Numbered from the stretch's first letter, positions 19,903-30,224 are shown. The stretch is DNA of 64,000 bases from Nitrosomonas eutropha (GCF_900116685.1 NZ_FPBL01000001.1:186001-250000); one strand, 5' to 3'. Program-made: numbers and translations. The notes: generated by a model not told the origin, from the letters alone.

Positions 19903-20007
19903 ATGCAACGCCTCCAAGCCTTTAAATACGAACTTCGGCCAGACGGCCAGCAGCAGCGGCAAATGCGCCGCTTCGCTGGCTCGTGCCAGTTTGACCTGCT
20001 CAAGTAA
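19903..20007 (+). pseudogene. tnpB: TnpB N-terminal fragment
   Basis: 34 codons (MQRLQAFKYELRPDG...RFAGSCQF) match the start of IS605-type TnpB and then stop at TAA. It is divergent from tnpA with 21 bp between start codons, the normal IS605 layout. The RuvC-like body and zinc finger are absent, so only the element's centre survives. Confidence 0.8.
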
Positions 20008-20045
20008 AACCGTACAACCCAGTTAAGCAACATTTTTCAACTGAG

Positions 20046-20526
20046 ATGGACCTGCTCAAATCGCAGGAAACCAACCTGGATTACATCCTGAAGCTGATTT
20101 TCGAGCACAACAAGAAGACCAAGAGTAAGTCTGGCCTGGTGGATGAAGTGCGCCGGGTGATTCGCGCCAGCTTTGGGTAACCGCGCTAAAGAAAGCCTGC
20201 TGGTGGATTTCATCAATCAGATCGATCTGGACCAGATTGGCGACAAGGCCAGTGTGATTGATGCCTTCTTCACGTTTACCCAAGCGCAGCAGCAGCGTGA
20301 GGCGTAAGAACTGATCAGCGATGAGGAGCTGAATGCAGAGGCGGCTCGTCGCTATATCGCAACATCGTTAAAGCGTGAGTTTGCCAGCGATAATGAAACT
20401 GAGCTTAATGCCATCTTACCCAAGATGAGCCCACTGAACCCGCAATACCTCACGAAAAAGCAAAGTTTTTTCCAGAAAATTGCTACTTGTGTTGAAAAAT
20501 TCAAAGGTGTTGGTGGAAAAATTTAG
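20046..20526 (+). pseudogene. hsdR: Type I restriction HsdR C-terminal fragment (EcoR124-like)
   Basis: Reads as the last ~160 residues of an EcoR124-type Hsd[20 protein letters not shown]..., then after one frameshift near 20175 [20 protein letters not shown]..., and, past an in-frame TAA at about 20306, [20 protein letters not shown] to KFKGVGGKI and a final TAG. It carries a frameshift and a nonsense codon and lacks nuclease and helicase parts, so it is dead. It is a different lineage from the EcoEI-like hsdR at 46-49 kb. Confidence 0.8.
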
Positions 20527-20585
20527 CTTAATTTCAATCAAGTAGAATAAAGTACTGCTAATTAATCTATATTTTCCTGATCTCA

Positions 20586-21386
20586 ATGGCAACTTACGCG
20601 ATTGGTGACCTGCAGGGTTGCTACCAGCATTTCCTCGAACTACTCGACTTGACTGGCTTCAATTCCACCCGGGACAAACTATGGCTGGTGGGTGATATCG
20701 TCAATCGTGGGCCGGATTCTCTTTCATTATTGCGTATGTTAAGAGCGTTAGGCGAGGCTGTCGTGATAGTGCTCGGCAACCATGATCTTCACCTTTTGGC
20801 AATTGCTGCGGGTTCTGCCCAACAGAAACACGGGGATACCCTGCAACCGGTTCTGGATGCTCCGGACAGAACAACACTGCTTGACTGGCTAAGGCACCAG
20901 CGACTGTTCTATCACGAAGATGAATACGCTCTGGTTCATGCCGGGCTGTTACCTGCCTGGCATACTGAGCAAGCGGCAATACTGGCACAGGAGGTTGAAG
21001 CAATCATCCACAGCGATCAATTTCAGGAGTTTTCCCGATCGATGTATGGTAATGCGCCTGATTGCTGGCAGGATACGCTACGGGGAGAGAATCGCTGGCG
21101 AGTCATCATTAATGCCATGACTCGTATGCGCGTCTGCTCACCGGAAGGAAACATGAACTTTTCCTACAAAGGTAGTCTTTCAGCTATTCCGAAAGGCCTG
21201 TTGCCCTGGTTTGACATTCCCTGGCGCGCCAGCAAAGATACAACGATTGTATTTGGGCACTGGTCTGCACTAGGATTACATCTAATGCCTAATCTGATTG
21301 CTCTGGATACGGGATGCGTCTGGCAAGGCTGCCTGACAGCTATTCGGTTGGAAGACAGGAAGGTATTTCAGGTACCGTGTGCATAA
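20586..21386 (+). CDS. apaH: Symmetrical bis(5'-nucleosyl)-tetraphosphatase
   Basis: 266 aa. Metallophosphatase that splits Ap4A into two ADP; also removes Np4 caps from RNA in enterobacteria. Motifs of the PPP phosphatase fold: GDLQGC near the N-terminus, GDIVNRGPDSL and GNHDLHLL, with ENRWRVIINAMTRMR and the FGHWSALG end typical of ApaH. Its 3' end overlaps the convergent plsC-like gene by 47 bp. Confidence 0.95.
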   Translation: MATYAIGDLQGCYQHFLELLDLTGFNSTRDKLWLVGDIVNRGPDSLSLLRMLRALGEAVVIVLGNHDLHLLAIAAGSAQQKHGDTLQPVLDAPDRTTLLDWLRHQRLFYHEDEYALVHAGLLPAWHTEQAAILAQEVEAIIHSDQFQEFSRSMYGNAPDCWQDTLRGENRWRVIINAMTRMRVCSPEGNMNFSYKGSLSAIPKGLLPWFDIPWRASKDTTIVFGHWSALGLHLMPNLIALDTGCVWQGCLTAIRLEDRKVFQVPCA

Positions 21387-22137
21387 CCTTGAGTGATAAC
21401 GCTTGAGCAATGGCCTTTTCCGCCAGACGCGCAAGTTCGCGGCGGTTTTTATCAACTCCGGAAATGGGGTTCATGAAATTTAATTCGGCCAGAATTTCTG
21501 GTTCATTCAATACCAACATCAGGGATTGCAATATCGTTACGGTAACATAGACCACGCTTGTATTCCGTGAACCATCGCGGTTCCTGTAACGAATCGCAAC
21601 CGGACAAAGCAATGCTTCTGCTGTTACAGCTGGTTGCAACAAGGAGGCGTGAAAATGCAGAAGCACATCGCCGTTACAGGTCGCACCTTCGGGAAATATA
21701 GCCACAGAGTATCCAGCTTTCAGAATGCTATCTATTTGCTGATTGATTCGTAACGTATCTCCACGTTTTTTACGTTCAATAAACAGTGTCCCGACACTCC
21801 GGCATAACCAGCCCAGCACTGGCCAGGTGCTGATTTCTGCCTTTGCAACGAAGCGCACGGGATACAAAGCCAGAATAACGATGATATCCAGCCACGAGGT
21901 ATGATTCGCTACAAAGAGCACCCCTTGCTGATTACAGGCAGGCAGAGAGCCACCGGAAGACAACTTCACATTAAGGATATGAAGAAATTTCTGTGCCCAT
22001 TTACAGATCATATGATTCTGCCGGGCCGTACTGGTATACGGAAGAAATAGCGATTGCAGCAACCCGGAAGCAATATGCAACATCAACCTGATAAACCGGA
22101 TACTTTTGACCAGCTTATTTACCCTGGTTACGGCCAT
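21340..22137 (-). CDS. plsC: 1-acyl-glycerol-3-phosphate acyltransferase (PlsC-like)
   Basis: 265-aa membrane-associated acyltransferase. The catalytic HX4D box is NHTSWLD (about residues 78-84), and the substrate box is FPEGAT. An N-terminal hydrophobic segment (LMLHIASGLLQSLFL) anchors it. It makes phosphatidic acid from lysophosphatidate, or acts on a related lipid such as ornithine lipid. It is the last of the minus-strand series after pfkB, 72 bp apart, and overlaps the apaH end. Confidence 0.85.
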   Translation of the reverse strand: MAVTRVNKLVKSIRFIRLMLHIASGLLQSLFLPYTSTARQNHMICKWAQKFLHILNVKLSSGGSLPACNQQGVLFVANHTSWLDIIVILALYPVRFVAKAEISTWPVLGWLCRSVGTLFIERKKRGDTLRINQQIDSILKAGYSVAIFPEGATCNGDVLLHFHASLLQPAVTAEALLCPVAIRYRNRDGSRNTSVVYVTVTILQSLMLVLNEPEILAELNFMNPISGVDKNRRELARLAEKAIAQALSLKVMHTVPEIPSCLPTE

Positions 22138-22209
22138 GGCAAATAATAAGTCAAATTGATCCGGGAAGAACCAGGTTGATAAATGTATTTTTCAGCCTTG
22201 GGCAAGCCG

Positions 22210-23145
22210 CTAAAATATGCGACTGCCAAAAGATTCAAAATAGTGCTGGCCGATTTCATCACGCTCATAGCGATGATTCTGGCCGCCACGATAAGCGATC
22301 TTCAGCGTGCCCATGAGTGAGGCAAGTTGCCCGGTTTCCTGCCAATCCATACCCTGAGCAATGCCGTAGAGTAGCCCGGCGCGATAGGCATCTCCGCAGC
22401 CCGTTGGATCAACTACTTTCTTCGGACGAACAGCCGGTATCCGGAATTGCTTACCTTGCGCATAAATCACCGAGCCTTCTGCTCCTTTTGTCTCGATGAG
22501 TGCATTGACCCGGGTAGCCAGCTTGTTCAATGTATAGCCAGTAAGTGACTGCAACAACTGAGCTTCATAATCATTAACCGCAATATAATCTGCTTTTTCA
22601 ACAAAATCGAGCAGCTCGTCCCCGTTGAACATCGGCATTCCCTGGCCAGGATCAAACATGAATGGAATACCCGCCTCATGAAACTCCCGGGCATGAGCCA
22701 ACATTCCCTCCCGGCCATCCGGAGCGACAATACCAAGAATTATATCTGCAGCGTCTTTCACACTATTCTGGTGCGAAAAATTCATTGCTCCCGGATGAAA
22801 GGCGGTGATCTGGTTATCATCCAGGTCAGTAGTGATGAACGCCTGCGCTGTAAAAGTATCCTGTACCTGACGGATATGAGTCTGCGCCAGCCCGAGCTTT
22901 CCCAGCCTGTAGGCATAGGGCTGAAAATCATCTCCAACCGTCGCCATAATCAAAGCCTTGCCATCCAGCATCTGCAGATTGTAAGCAATATTTGCCGCAC
23001 ATCCTCCAAATTCCCGGCGCATCTCAGGCACCAGAAACGCCACATTCAAAACATGGATTTTGTCCGGAAGAATATGGCGTTTGAAACGGTCTTCAAACAC
23101 CATGATTGTGTCATAGGCGATAGAGCCACAAATCAGTGTATGCAT
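22210..23145 (-). CDS. PfkB-family carbohydrate/nucleoside kinase
   Basis: 311 aa. The C-terminal PfkB signature DPTGCGDAYRAGLLYG contains the catalytic Asp and anion hole; the N-terminal glycine-rich motif is EFGGCAANIAYNLQML. This subgroup is often annotated adenosine kinase. It phosphorylates a sugar or nucleoside with ATP; the substrate is not fixed by sequence. It follows gcvPB by 33 bp on the same strand and may be part of the glycine-cleavage transcript. Confidence 0.85.
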   Translation of the reverse strand: MHTLICGSIAYDTIMVFEDRFKRHILPDKIHVLNVAFLVPEMRREFGGCAANIAYNLQMLDGKALIMATVGDDFQPYAYRLGKLGLAQTHIRQVQDTFTAQAFITTDLDDNQITAFHPGAMNFSHQNSVKDAADIILGIVAPDGREGMLAHAREFHEAGIPFMFDPGQGMPMFNGDELLDFVEKADYIAVNDYEAQLLQSLTGYTLNKLATRVNALIETKGAEGSVIYAQGKQFRIPAVRPKKVVDPTGCGDAYRAGLLYGIAQGMDWQETGQLASLMGTLKIAYRGGQNHRYERDEIGQHYFESFGSRIF

Positions 23146-23178
23146 ATCAATTCAAAGTTATCACGCGCAAGAGGTCAA

Positions 23179-24630
23179 TCAGCCCGCTGGATTCCATACC
23201 AGATCAAGTTCACGAGCAGCCTTGACATCATCTATTTTCCGCAACGGCATGTTATGAGGTGCCGCCTTGACCATTTCCGGTTGCGTGTCTATCTCATCCA
23301 GAATCTCCTTCATCGCAACAACAAAGCGATCCAGTGTTTCTTTGGATTCAGTTTCGGCCGGCTCAATCAGCAAACATTCCGGCACCAGCAGCGGAAAATA
23401 GACGGTTGGCGCGTGAAAACCCTTGTCCAGCAGGCGCTTGGCCAGGTGCATTGCGGTCACTCCGGTTTTATCTTTGATTTCCTTCATAGTGACAATGAAT
23501 TCGTGACTGGCACGCCGGCTGGGATAAGCAATCTCAAAGCCCAGCTTACGTAACTCAGCCAGCAGATAATTAGCATTAAGTGTTGCATATTCTGCAATCC
23601 GAAACATTCCTTCTGCACCCAGTAACCTGACATAGATGTAAGCACGCAACAACACTCCGGCATTACCCATGTGTGCGGATAAGCGTCCGATGGATTGAGG
23701 ACGATCTTTCTCCGTCAACCAGCGATAAACGCCCTGCTCATGCGCCACGATGGGGATCGGTAAATAAGGCAACAAACAGTCTGCCACGCCTACCGGAGCC
23801 GCACCCGGCCCTCCACCGCCATGCGGGGTCGAGAAAGTTTTATGCAGATTCATATGGATCACATCAAATCCCATGTCACCCGGTTTGACTTTACCCAGTA
23901 CTGCATTAAGATTGGCCCCATCGTAGTACAGCAAACCACCGGCCTCATGCACAACCCGGCTCATTTCTGCCACTTTTTTCTCAAATACGCCCAGGGTGGA
24001 AGGGTTTGTCAGCATTAAACCAGCCGTTCTGGGGCCCACTGCCGCTTTCAAGGCTTCCATATCCACGTCACCATCGCGATCCGTAGGAATCTCGATCACT
24101 TTATAACCGCACATGACAGCAGTAGCCGGATTGGTGCCATGCGCAGCATCCGGGATGATGATCTCGGTGCGCTCGGTATCCCCACGTGCTTCATGATAAG
24201 CACGAATCATCGTAATACCGATCAGTTCGCCCTGTGCACCCGCCATGGAAGTCAGGCTGACTGCAGACATGCCCGTAACGTCTTTTAGGATTTCCTGCAG
24301 CTCATACATACAAGCCAGGAATCCCTGACCGGTATCTTCAGGTGCCAGCGGGTGGCGTGACAAAAATTGTGGCAGCATGGCCAGTGCATTACAGGCACGC
24401 GGGTTGTACTTCATGGTGCAGGAACCAAGTGGATAAAACTCCGTATCTATCGAAAAATTTTTCTGGGATAGACGAGTATAGTGGCGCACCGTGTCCATCT
24501 CGGAAACTTCAGGCAACAAGGGAGCGGATTTGCGCTTCAGATTATCTGGAATATTGTTCTTGATTGGCCGAGTTGCCGGAGCCTGGGAATAATTCCGGCG
24601 ATTTTTGCGGGAATGTTCAAATATCAGCAT
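23179..24630 (-). CDS. gcvPB: Glycine dehydrogenase (decarboxylating) subunit 2
   Basis: 483 aa, the C-terminal half of a split P-protein. PLP lysine is Lys264 in [16 protein letters not shown]. With GcvPA it decarboxylates glycine and passes the aminomethyl group to lipoylated GcvH. The start of family similarity agrees with the ATG at 24630. Gap to gcvPA 74 bp. Confidence 0.96.
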   Translation of the reverse strand: MLIFEHSRKNRRNYSQAPATRPIKNNIPDNLKRKSAPLLPEVSEMDTVRHYTRLSQKNFSIDTEFYPLGSCTMKYNPRACNALAMLPQFLSRHPLAPEDTGQGFLACMYELQEILKDVTGMSAVSLTSMAGAQGELIGITMIRAYHEARGDTERTEIIIPDAAHGTNPATAVMCGYKVIEIPTDRDGDVDMEALKAAVGPRTAGLMLTNPSTLGVFEKKVAEMSRVVHEAGGLLYYDGANLNAVLGKVKPGDMGFDVIHMNLHKTFSTPHGGGGPGAAPVGVADCLLPYLPIPIVAHEQGVYRWLTEKDRPQSIGRLSAHMGNAGVLLRAYIYVRLLGAEGMFRIAEYATLNANYLLAELRKLGFEIAYPSRRASHEFIVTMKEIKDKTGVTAMHLAKRLLDKGFHAPTVYFPLLVPECLLIEPAETESKETLDRFVVAMKEILDEIDTQPEMVKAAPHNMPLRKIDDVKAARELDLVWNPAG

Positions 24631-24704
24631 GTTTTATCTTATGTGGGTGAGATTGATTCAATACAGAACAAGCAACGCTGCTCTCTTCTGGTTTTCTTCT
24701 AATT

Positions 24705-26060
24705 TCAGGCCTTCAGTACCTGTCGCAACATTTCAGTATACTTATCCAAATCTTCCGCTATTTTGGTTTCCGTTGCACAGACCAGCAGCGTGTTCTTCAG
24801 ATCCGGATAGTGATTCTCAAGAAGTACACCTCCCAGTACACCTTGCGCCTTGAGCTTGCTCAAGACCTTATCAGCCGGAACAGATAACTGAAGCACTGCT
24901 TCGTGGAAGAACGGGCTGTGGAATGCCTTCTTCACACCGGGAAGTGTTTCCAGTTGTTCTACCAGCGCTAAAGTATTTGCATGAGATTGGGCGGCAACCC
25001 GATACAATCCTTCAGGCCCCAGTAACGACATGTAAATTGTCGCTGCTGTTACCATCAATCCCTGATTGGTACAAATATTGGAAGTTGCTTTCGAACGACG
25101 GATATGCTGCTCCCTTGCCTGCAATGTCAAGGCAAACCCTTCTTTTCCTTCCAGATCGGTAGTCCGCCCAATGATCCGCCCCGGCATTTGCCGAACCAAT
25201 TCCTGTTTGCAGGCCATAAAGCCAAAGTATGGCCCGCCACTGGAAAGTGGAATTCCCAGAGGTTGCCCTTCTCCAACAGCGATATCCGCTCCCTGACGCC
25301 CCCATTCTCCTGGTGGTTTCAACATGGCAAGTGCAGTCGGATTAACCACTGCAATAGCCAGAGATTGCTTGTCGTGCGCCCAATCTGCCAGCATATCAAC
25401 CTGTTCGAGCACACCAAAAAAATTGGGCTGAGGAATAATCAGTGCAGCAAATTCTTCCTGTGCAAACTGGTCAAGCTGATCAATAGCTACCTGTCCGGTG
25501 GCAGGATCGTATGGAACCTCAACTACTTCGATCGCCTGATTTCTGACAATAGTACGAACCACACTGCGATAAATCGGGTGCACAGTCTGAGGAATCAGAA
25601 TACGTCTGGATGATTTGTGCTGGCGCACAGCCATCAGAGCAGCCTCGGCCAGAGCAGATGCCCCGTCATACAAACTGGCATTGGACACATCCATTCCGAC
25701 CAATGATGCCATCATGGTCTGGTATTCATACAACAACTGCAATGTACCTTGGCTGGCCTCTGCCTGATAAGGAGTGTAGGAAGAATAAAATTCTCCCCGG
25801 GTTGTTATCTGCCAAACTGCTGCTGGAATATGGTGTTCATAAGCACCTGCACCGATAAAGCTGAGATAGAACCCGTCTTTCTGCGCACGTTCGTACATGA
25901 GGCGCGAAATCTCCATTTCGCTCATGCCGGTCGGTACCCGGGTTAATTTTCCGTTTTTCAGCTCGGCGGGGATTTCATCGAATAATTCATCGATAGATGC
26001 AGCGCCAATGCTGGCAAGCATTTCTGTTACATCTTCTTCTGTATGGGGAATAAATGGCAT
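24705..26060 (-). CDS. gcvPA: Glycine dehydrogenase (decarboxylating) subunit 1
   Basis: 451 aa, the N-terminal half of the split P-protein ([31 protein letters not shown]...). Conserved [15 protein letters not shown] and [16 protein letters not shown] identify it. It pairs with GcvPB as an alpha2beta2 decarboxylase. A 209-bp gap separates it from gcvH, longer than elsewhere in the cluster; I see no obvious element in it. Confidence 0.96.
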   Translation of the reverse strand: MPFIPHTEEDVTEMLASIGAASIDELFDEIPAELKNGKLTRVPTGMSEMEISRLMYERAQKDGFYLSFIGAGAYEHHIPAAVWQITTRGEFYSSYTPYQAEASQGTLQLLYEYQTMMASLVGMDVSNASLYDGASALAEAALMAVRQHKSSRRILIPQTVHPIYRSVVRTIVRNQAIEVVEVPYDPATGQVAIDQLDQFAQEEFAALIIPQPNFFGVLEQVDMLADWAHDKQSLAIAVVNPTALAMLKPPGEWGRQGADIAVGEGQPLGIPLSSGGPYFGFMACKQELVRQMPGRIIGRTTDLEGKEGFALTLQAREQHIRRSKATSNICTNQGLMVTAATIYMSLLGPEGLYRVAAQSHANTLALVEQLETLPGVKKAFHSPFFHEAVLQLSVPADKVLSKLKAQGVLGGVLLENHYPDLKNTLLVCATETKIAEDLDKYTEMLRQVLKA

Positions 26061-26269
26061 GATTAACTGTATTATCCAAAAAACTTAAATGATTATGTCT
26101 GCTTGTCTATTTACTGCAAACAGCTTTAACAGAGCAGTGAAAAACTATCTGTATCGCCATGGTCGTGTTGAAACAAGCTCAAAGCCCATTTATCGTACAT
26201 AAATTGCGCTTTTCTGCCTGTTTTTACCTTGTCCTGACCGCATCGTCGTCAACGTTTCTCACCATCCTG

Positions 26270-26659
26270 TTAATGTGCATCACTTTCCAGCAGTTTTTCA
26301 TATCCGCTGGCATCAAGTAATTCATCAATTTCAGCAGTATTGGCCGGCTTAAGTTTAAACAGCCAGGCTGAATAACTGTCTTCATTTATTTTTTCCGGGG
26401 ATGATTCCACCTCGGCATTGGCAGCAATAACTTCTCCGCTGAGTGGAGCATAAATATCTGAAGCCGCCTTAACAGATTCCACCACCGCACAATCTTCATT
26501 TTGTGCCAAGGTACGCCCTACTTTGGGTAATTCAACGAATACCATATCCCCCAGTAATTCCTGGGCATGTTGAGTGATACCTACTATTACCGTACCATCC
26601 GCCTCCAACTTGATCCATTCATGTGATTTTGCATATTTCAGCTCTGCTGGAACGCTCAT
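26270..26659 (-). CDS. gcvH: Glycine cleavage system H protein
   Basis: 129 aa lipoyl carrier. The lipoylated residue is Lys64 in [16 protein letters not shown]. It shuttles the aminomethyl group between P and T proteins. Second gene of the gcvT-H-PA-PB cluster, 72 bp after gcvT. Confidence 0.97.
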   Translation of the reverse strand: MSVPAELKYAKSHEWIKLEADGTVIVGITQHAQELLGDMVFVELPKVGRTLAQNEDCAVVESVKAASDIYAPLSGEVIAANAEVESSPEKINEDSYSAWLFKLKPANTAEIDELLDASGYEKLLESDAH

Positions 26660-26731
26660 TTATCCGTCACTCCCCAAAATTTAGGTTTAAAAATTCAAGA
26701 TGCTTTATCTGCTGATACTTTTACAAAAAAA

Positions 26732-27823
26732 TCAGATCAGTGCCTGGCCATTGCGTACAAACGGGTATTTAACGACCTTTGCCGCAAGCTGCTTATCCCG
26801 TACGACAACATGTACCTGCTCTCCTGTAGTAATTCCCACCGGAATACGCGCCAGTGCAATCGACTGATTTAAGGTGGGCGAAAATCCACCACTGGTAATT
26901 TCCCCTTCGCCAACAGCTCCCTCATGCTGAGTAATGATTTTCTGATGATTACGTAGCACTCCTTTATCCAGCAGAACCAGCCCTACCAATTGTTGATTAA
27001 CCGGTCTTTCAAGCAGGGCCTGTCTACCGATAAAATTACGCTCACTTTTCAAGTCTACAGTCCAAGCCAGCCCGGATTCGAGCGGATTGGCTGTTTCGTC
27101 CATATCCTGGCCGTAAAGATTCATACCTGCTTCCAGACGCAAAGTGTCGCGCGCACCCAAACCGGCCGGGGCCACACCCGCCGCGTGCAGCCCTTGCCAG
27201 AAAGCTGCAGCTTCATCAGCTGGTAATGTAATTTCAAAGCCATCCTCACCGGTATAGCCGGTACGTGCGATGAAATAGCTGCCAAACGTTATTGACTGGA
27301 ATGGCTTCAGGTCTTCTGAAGCTGCTTTGGAATCTGGGATAACAGCCCATACTTTCGCACGAGCATTCGGCCCCTGCACAGCGATCATGGCAAGGTCGCG
27401 ACGTGGAGTAATGGTTAAATCAGGGGCATGCTGACTGGACTGTAAGGTAATCCAGTCAATATCCTTATCCGCCGTACCAGCATTAACCACCAGACGGAAC
27501 CAGGATTCGGATAGGAAATAAATGATCAAATCATCGATAATCCCGCCAGCAGGATTCAACATACAGGTATAGAGCGCCTTACCAGGGACAGTAAGCTTAT
27601 CGATATTGTTTGCTACCAATCCTCGCAGAAACTGACGAACATTTTCGCCGCGAAGATCGACTGTTAGCATATGGGAGACATCAAACATGCCAGCATCACG
27701 CCTGACAAAATGGTGCTCATCCAGCTGGGAACCATAATGCAAGGGCATATCCCAGCCACCAAAATCCACCATTTTTGCGTGCATGGCACGGTGTGCCGCA
27801 TTCAGAGGGGTTGTCTTCAGCAT
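26732..27823 (-). CDS. gcvT: Glycine cleavage system T protein (aminomethyltransferase)
   Basis: 363 aa. Folate-dependent transfer of the methylene group from GcvH to tetrahydrofolate with release of ammonia. Family landmarks: FDVSHM near the start, [30 protein letters not shown]. First gene of the cluster and directly downstream of the tandem glycine riboswitch. Confidence 0.97.
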   Translation of the reverse strand: MLKTTPLNAAHRAMHAKMVDFGGWDMPLHYGSQLDEHHFVRRDAGMFDVSHMLTVDLRGENVRQFLRGLVANNIDKLTVPGKALYTCMLNPAGGIIDDLIIYFLSESWFRLVVNAGTADKDIDWITLQSSQHAPDLTITPRRDLAMIAVQGPNARAKVWAVIPDSKAASEDLKPFQSITFGSYFIARTGYTGEDGFEITLPADEAAAFWQGLHAAGVAPAGLGARDTLRLEAGMNLYGQDMDETANPLESGLAWTVDLKSERNFIGRQALLERPVNQQLVGLVLLDKGVLRNHQKIITQHEGAVGEGEITSGGFSPTLNQSIALARIPVGITTGEQVHVVVRDKQLAAKVVKYPFVRNGQALI

Positions 27824-27924
27824 TTATTCTCTCTCAAAAGTAAAAGGAAAGTTTTTACCTGTACTATTTCCGCATCCACGCAATACTACTCATGATCGCA
27901 GCGGCCAACAGATATCAACTACCC

Positions 27925-28120
27925 CCTCTGTCCTTTTACCTGAGAGTTTTACGGATAATCCTCCGCATGCCCCTTCGGTGGCTGAAACTGTTTCAGCGCT
28001 CTCCAGATTGCCGATCACAAGCAGTTACTCAAGCCTTACAGCCACACCTGAGCGATTCCGGGGGGTTCGCCTTCGGTGACGCCGTGTTTTGTGCAGACAC
28101 AGCGCACTCTCCTGCCTGGA
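27925..28120 (-). ncRNA. Tandem glycine riboswitch
   Basis: Two aptamers read on the minus strand. Aptamer I (about 28117 to 28042) opens with GGAGAGTGCGC, contains GTCACCGAAGGCGAA and closes with CGCTCAGGTG. Aptamer II (about 28005 to 27931) opens GGAGAGCGC, contains GCCACCGAAGGGGCA and closes ACTCTCAGGTAAAAGGACA. This is the classical cooperative gcvT element, which switches on the glycine cleavage genes when glycine is abundant. The gcvT start lies about 100 bases downstream, leaving room for an expression platform. Confidence 0.95.
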
Positions 28121-28139
28121 TGAAATATTAGCAGGTCGA

Positions 28140-28169
28140 ACTATACTCTAGCTTGGGATATTAAGACAA
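28140..28169 (-). promoter_or_regulatory. Promoter of the riboswitch-gcv transcript
   Basis: On the minus strand, TTGTCT (28169-28164), 18 bases, then TATAGT (28145-28140). Transcription would start about 10-15 bases before aptamer I. This is the only good sigma-70 match upstream of the riboswitch. Confidence 0.7.
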
Positions 28170-28210
28170 GGTGGGGCCAACTCGGAGAAAATTGGGATAG
28201 AAGCGGTGTA

Positions 28211-29362
28211 GTGATCCAACATGATCCGACCACTGCGGACAATATCACCTACGCCTACGACTTGCTCGGCCGCACGACGGCTGCCAACAAAACCGGCTAT
28301 ACCATCGGCTATGTCTATGACAATGCTGGACGGCTGACCAGCACCACTGCCGGCGGCAAGACGCTCGCCTACCAGTATAATCCGGCAGGCAACCGCACCC
28401 GGCTCACCTGGCCGGAGACTGCGTTCTACGTCACCAGCACCTATGACGCGCTCAACCGTCCGACCGCGATCAAGGAAACCGGCACGGTCAACCTGGCCAC
28501 CTACGCCTGGGATGACCTCAGCCGTCGTACCACAGTAACGCTGGGTAACAGTACTACCACCAGCTATGCCTACAGCACCCAGAGTGCACTTTCCAGCCTC
28601 ACTCACAACCTGACAGGGACCGCGCAGGATCAGACCTACAGCTACACCCGTAACCAGGCGCAGGAAATCGCAAGCCAAAGCTGGGCCAATGATCTGTACC
28701 AGTGGACGGGTTATGCCAACGGCACCAAGAGCTACACCGCCAACGGCCTCAACCAGTACACCATCGCTGCCGGCGCTACGCTCACGCATGACACCAAGGG
28801 CAACCTGACCGGGGATGGGGTATAGACCTATACCTACGATCTTGACAACCAGCTGATCAGTGCCAATAAAACCGGCTCAAGCAACAGCCTGGCGTATGAT
28901 GGTGCCGGCCGGCTGCGGCAAACCACCCTGGCGGGCACCGTTACTGATCTCACTTACGATGGGGTGGAGCTGGTAGCTGAATACAACAGCGGCGGTACAC
29001 TCCTGCGCCGCTATGTGCATGGCCCCGGCATTGATGAACCGCTGGTGTGGTATGAAGGAACGACTACCACTGCCAAGACCTGGCTGTACCAGGATCAGCT
29101 GGGCAGTGTTATCGGTACTGCCAACAGTGCCGGCACCAGTACCGCTATCCACAGCTATGGCCCATTTGGTGAACCCAATACCACTACCGGTATCCGCTTC
29201 CGCTACACCGGCCAGCAGTTCCTCGGTTCACTCAACCTGTACTACTACAAGGCACGCTTCTACTCCCCGCACTGGGCAGATTCCTGCAGACCGATCCGAT
29301 CGGCACCGCGGATGATCTGAACCTCTACGCCTATGTGGGGAATAATCCGATCAACTTCAGTG
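28211..29362 (+). pseudogene. Rhs/YD-repeat core fragment, broken
   Basis: YD-repeat protein lacking its whole N-terminus. Repeats such as YAYDLLGRTTAANKTG and YTRNQAQEIASQSW run to a TAG at 28823-28825, where the nearby duplicate has TGG (Trp). The same frame then continues through the Rhs core end ([20 protein letters not shown]). At about 29267 one base is missing, and the conserved [33 protein letters not shown] continues in another frame. So there is one nonsense mutation, one frameshift and no start or secretion domain. No signal or VgrG partner is present. Confidence 0.85.
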
Positions 29363-29910
29363 ATCCAAGCGGATTAATTGCTGCCGAAGCCAGTATGCTG
29401 ATGGGTAAACTGGGTTCCTGGGGAAGGGAGAATGCCGGTACACTCGCAGAAATAGGGATAGGATTGACACCTGCAGGCGTCTATGCTGACATCTACACTG
29501 CAACAACAGGCAGATCACCGATAACCGGTGATTCTCTCTCCGGTTGGGAACGGGTTGCGATACTGATCTCAGGCGTCTCTGAAATCAGAAATGCAGGAAG
29601 GGCGGTAAGTGCGGTAAGTGCGGCACCGCTGGTTAAGTGGAGCGCACAAGAGAAGCATTTTCCTGGACATAACTCTTACGAGCCAGGAAAAAATATCTTA
29701 ACGAGTGACCCTACGAAACTTGCGAAGCAGGCAGGAACAGGTCAACAAGTTGGGAAAATTCCTGTGGGTACTCCCGGCTCAAAAGAAAGAGTTAATTTTG
29801 GTGAAAACATCGGAACCTACATAGACAAGGCTGGTAATGCTTCTCCAACAACTAATGGAATGATTCATTACTCTAAAGATGGAATTCACATCGTTCCAGC
29901 AAGGCCATAG
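29335..29910 (+). CDS. Rhs toxin tip, Ntox50-like, on a broken carrier
   Basis: 191-codon frame beginning at the Rhs junction ([12 protein letters not shown]), so it is a C-terminal module rather than an independent gene. A pretoxin segment ([24 protein letters not shown], shared by many Rhs and polymorphic toxins) is followed by [26 protein letters not shown] and [18 protein letters not shown]. These I recognise as the polymorphic toxin type 50 (Ntox50) pattern, a predicted RNase. The frame is intact to the stop. With its carrier broken upstream it may be unexpressed, or expressed from an internal start (an ATG at 29398, for example) as an orphan. Family call from memory, not searched. Confidence 0.7.
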   Translation: MGNNPINFSDPSGLIAAEASMLMGKLGSWGRENAGTLAEIGIGLTPAGVYADIYTATTGRSPITGDSLSGWERVAILISGVSEIRNAGRAVSAVSAAPLVKWSAQEKHFPGHNSYEPGKNILTSDPTKLAKQAGTGQQVGKIPVGTPGSKERVNFGENIGTYIDKAGNASPTTNGMIHYSKDGIHIVPARP

Positions 29911-29912
29911 TC

Positions 29913-30224
29913 ATGACGTCAATGCAAGAAGCGATAATTGACGCGCGCTTATCCATACAGAGAGCTTTGTTAGGAGCGGTTTCAGCGAATCTCCGTGCTG
30001 TGGTCTTCTCTATCGAGGATCGGCAGATAAATGTGCGTTTTTATTTTGATGGCTTGATTGAGGAATCTGATTTTGAGTCTGCTTCTTGTGTCGAAACGGA
30101 GATTCTTGCTGATTACCAAGCAGAGGATACGGTTACTGTTGAGTGTATAAGGCTGGATTCTCCTGGCGTCATTAGTGATGCTGGAGTTTGGGTCTACCAT
30201 CGACAAGAGGCTTCTGGTGAATAG
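29913..30224 (+). CDS. Probable immunity protein for the adjacent toxin tip
   Basis: 103 aa, starting two bases after the toxin stop, the usual position of an immunity gene. Acidic, with VSANLRAVVFSIEDRQINVRFYFDG and SASCVETEILADYQAED; proteins with this pattern accompany Rhs-type toxins. No signal peptide, so cytosolic like the target of an RNase toxin. It is intact while the carrier is broken, as expected if it still neutralises incoming toxin. Confidence 0.65.
   Translation: MTSMQEAIIDARLSIQRALLGAVSANLRAVVFSIEDRQINVRFYFDGLIEESDFESASCVETEILADYQAEDTVTVECIRLDSPGVISDAGVWVYHRQEASGE

Noticed and set aside
28148-28789. 213-codon minus-strand frame, repeated at 30428-30988
   Set aside because: Antisense of the YD-repeat DNA; the two are alike only because the Rhs segment is duplicated.
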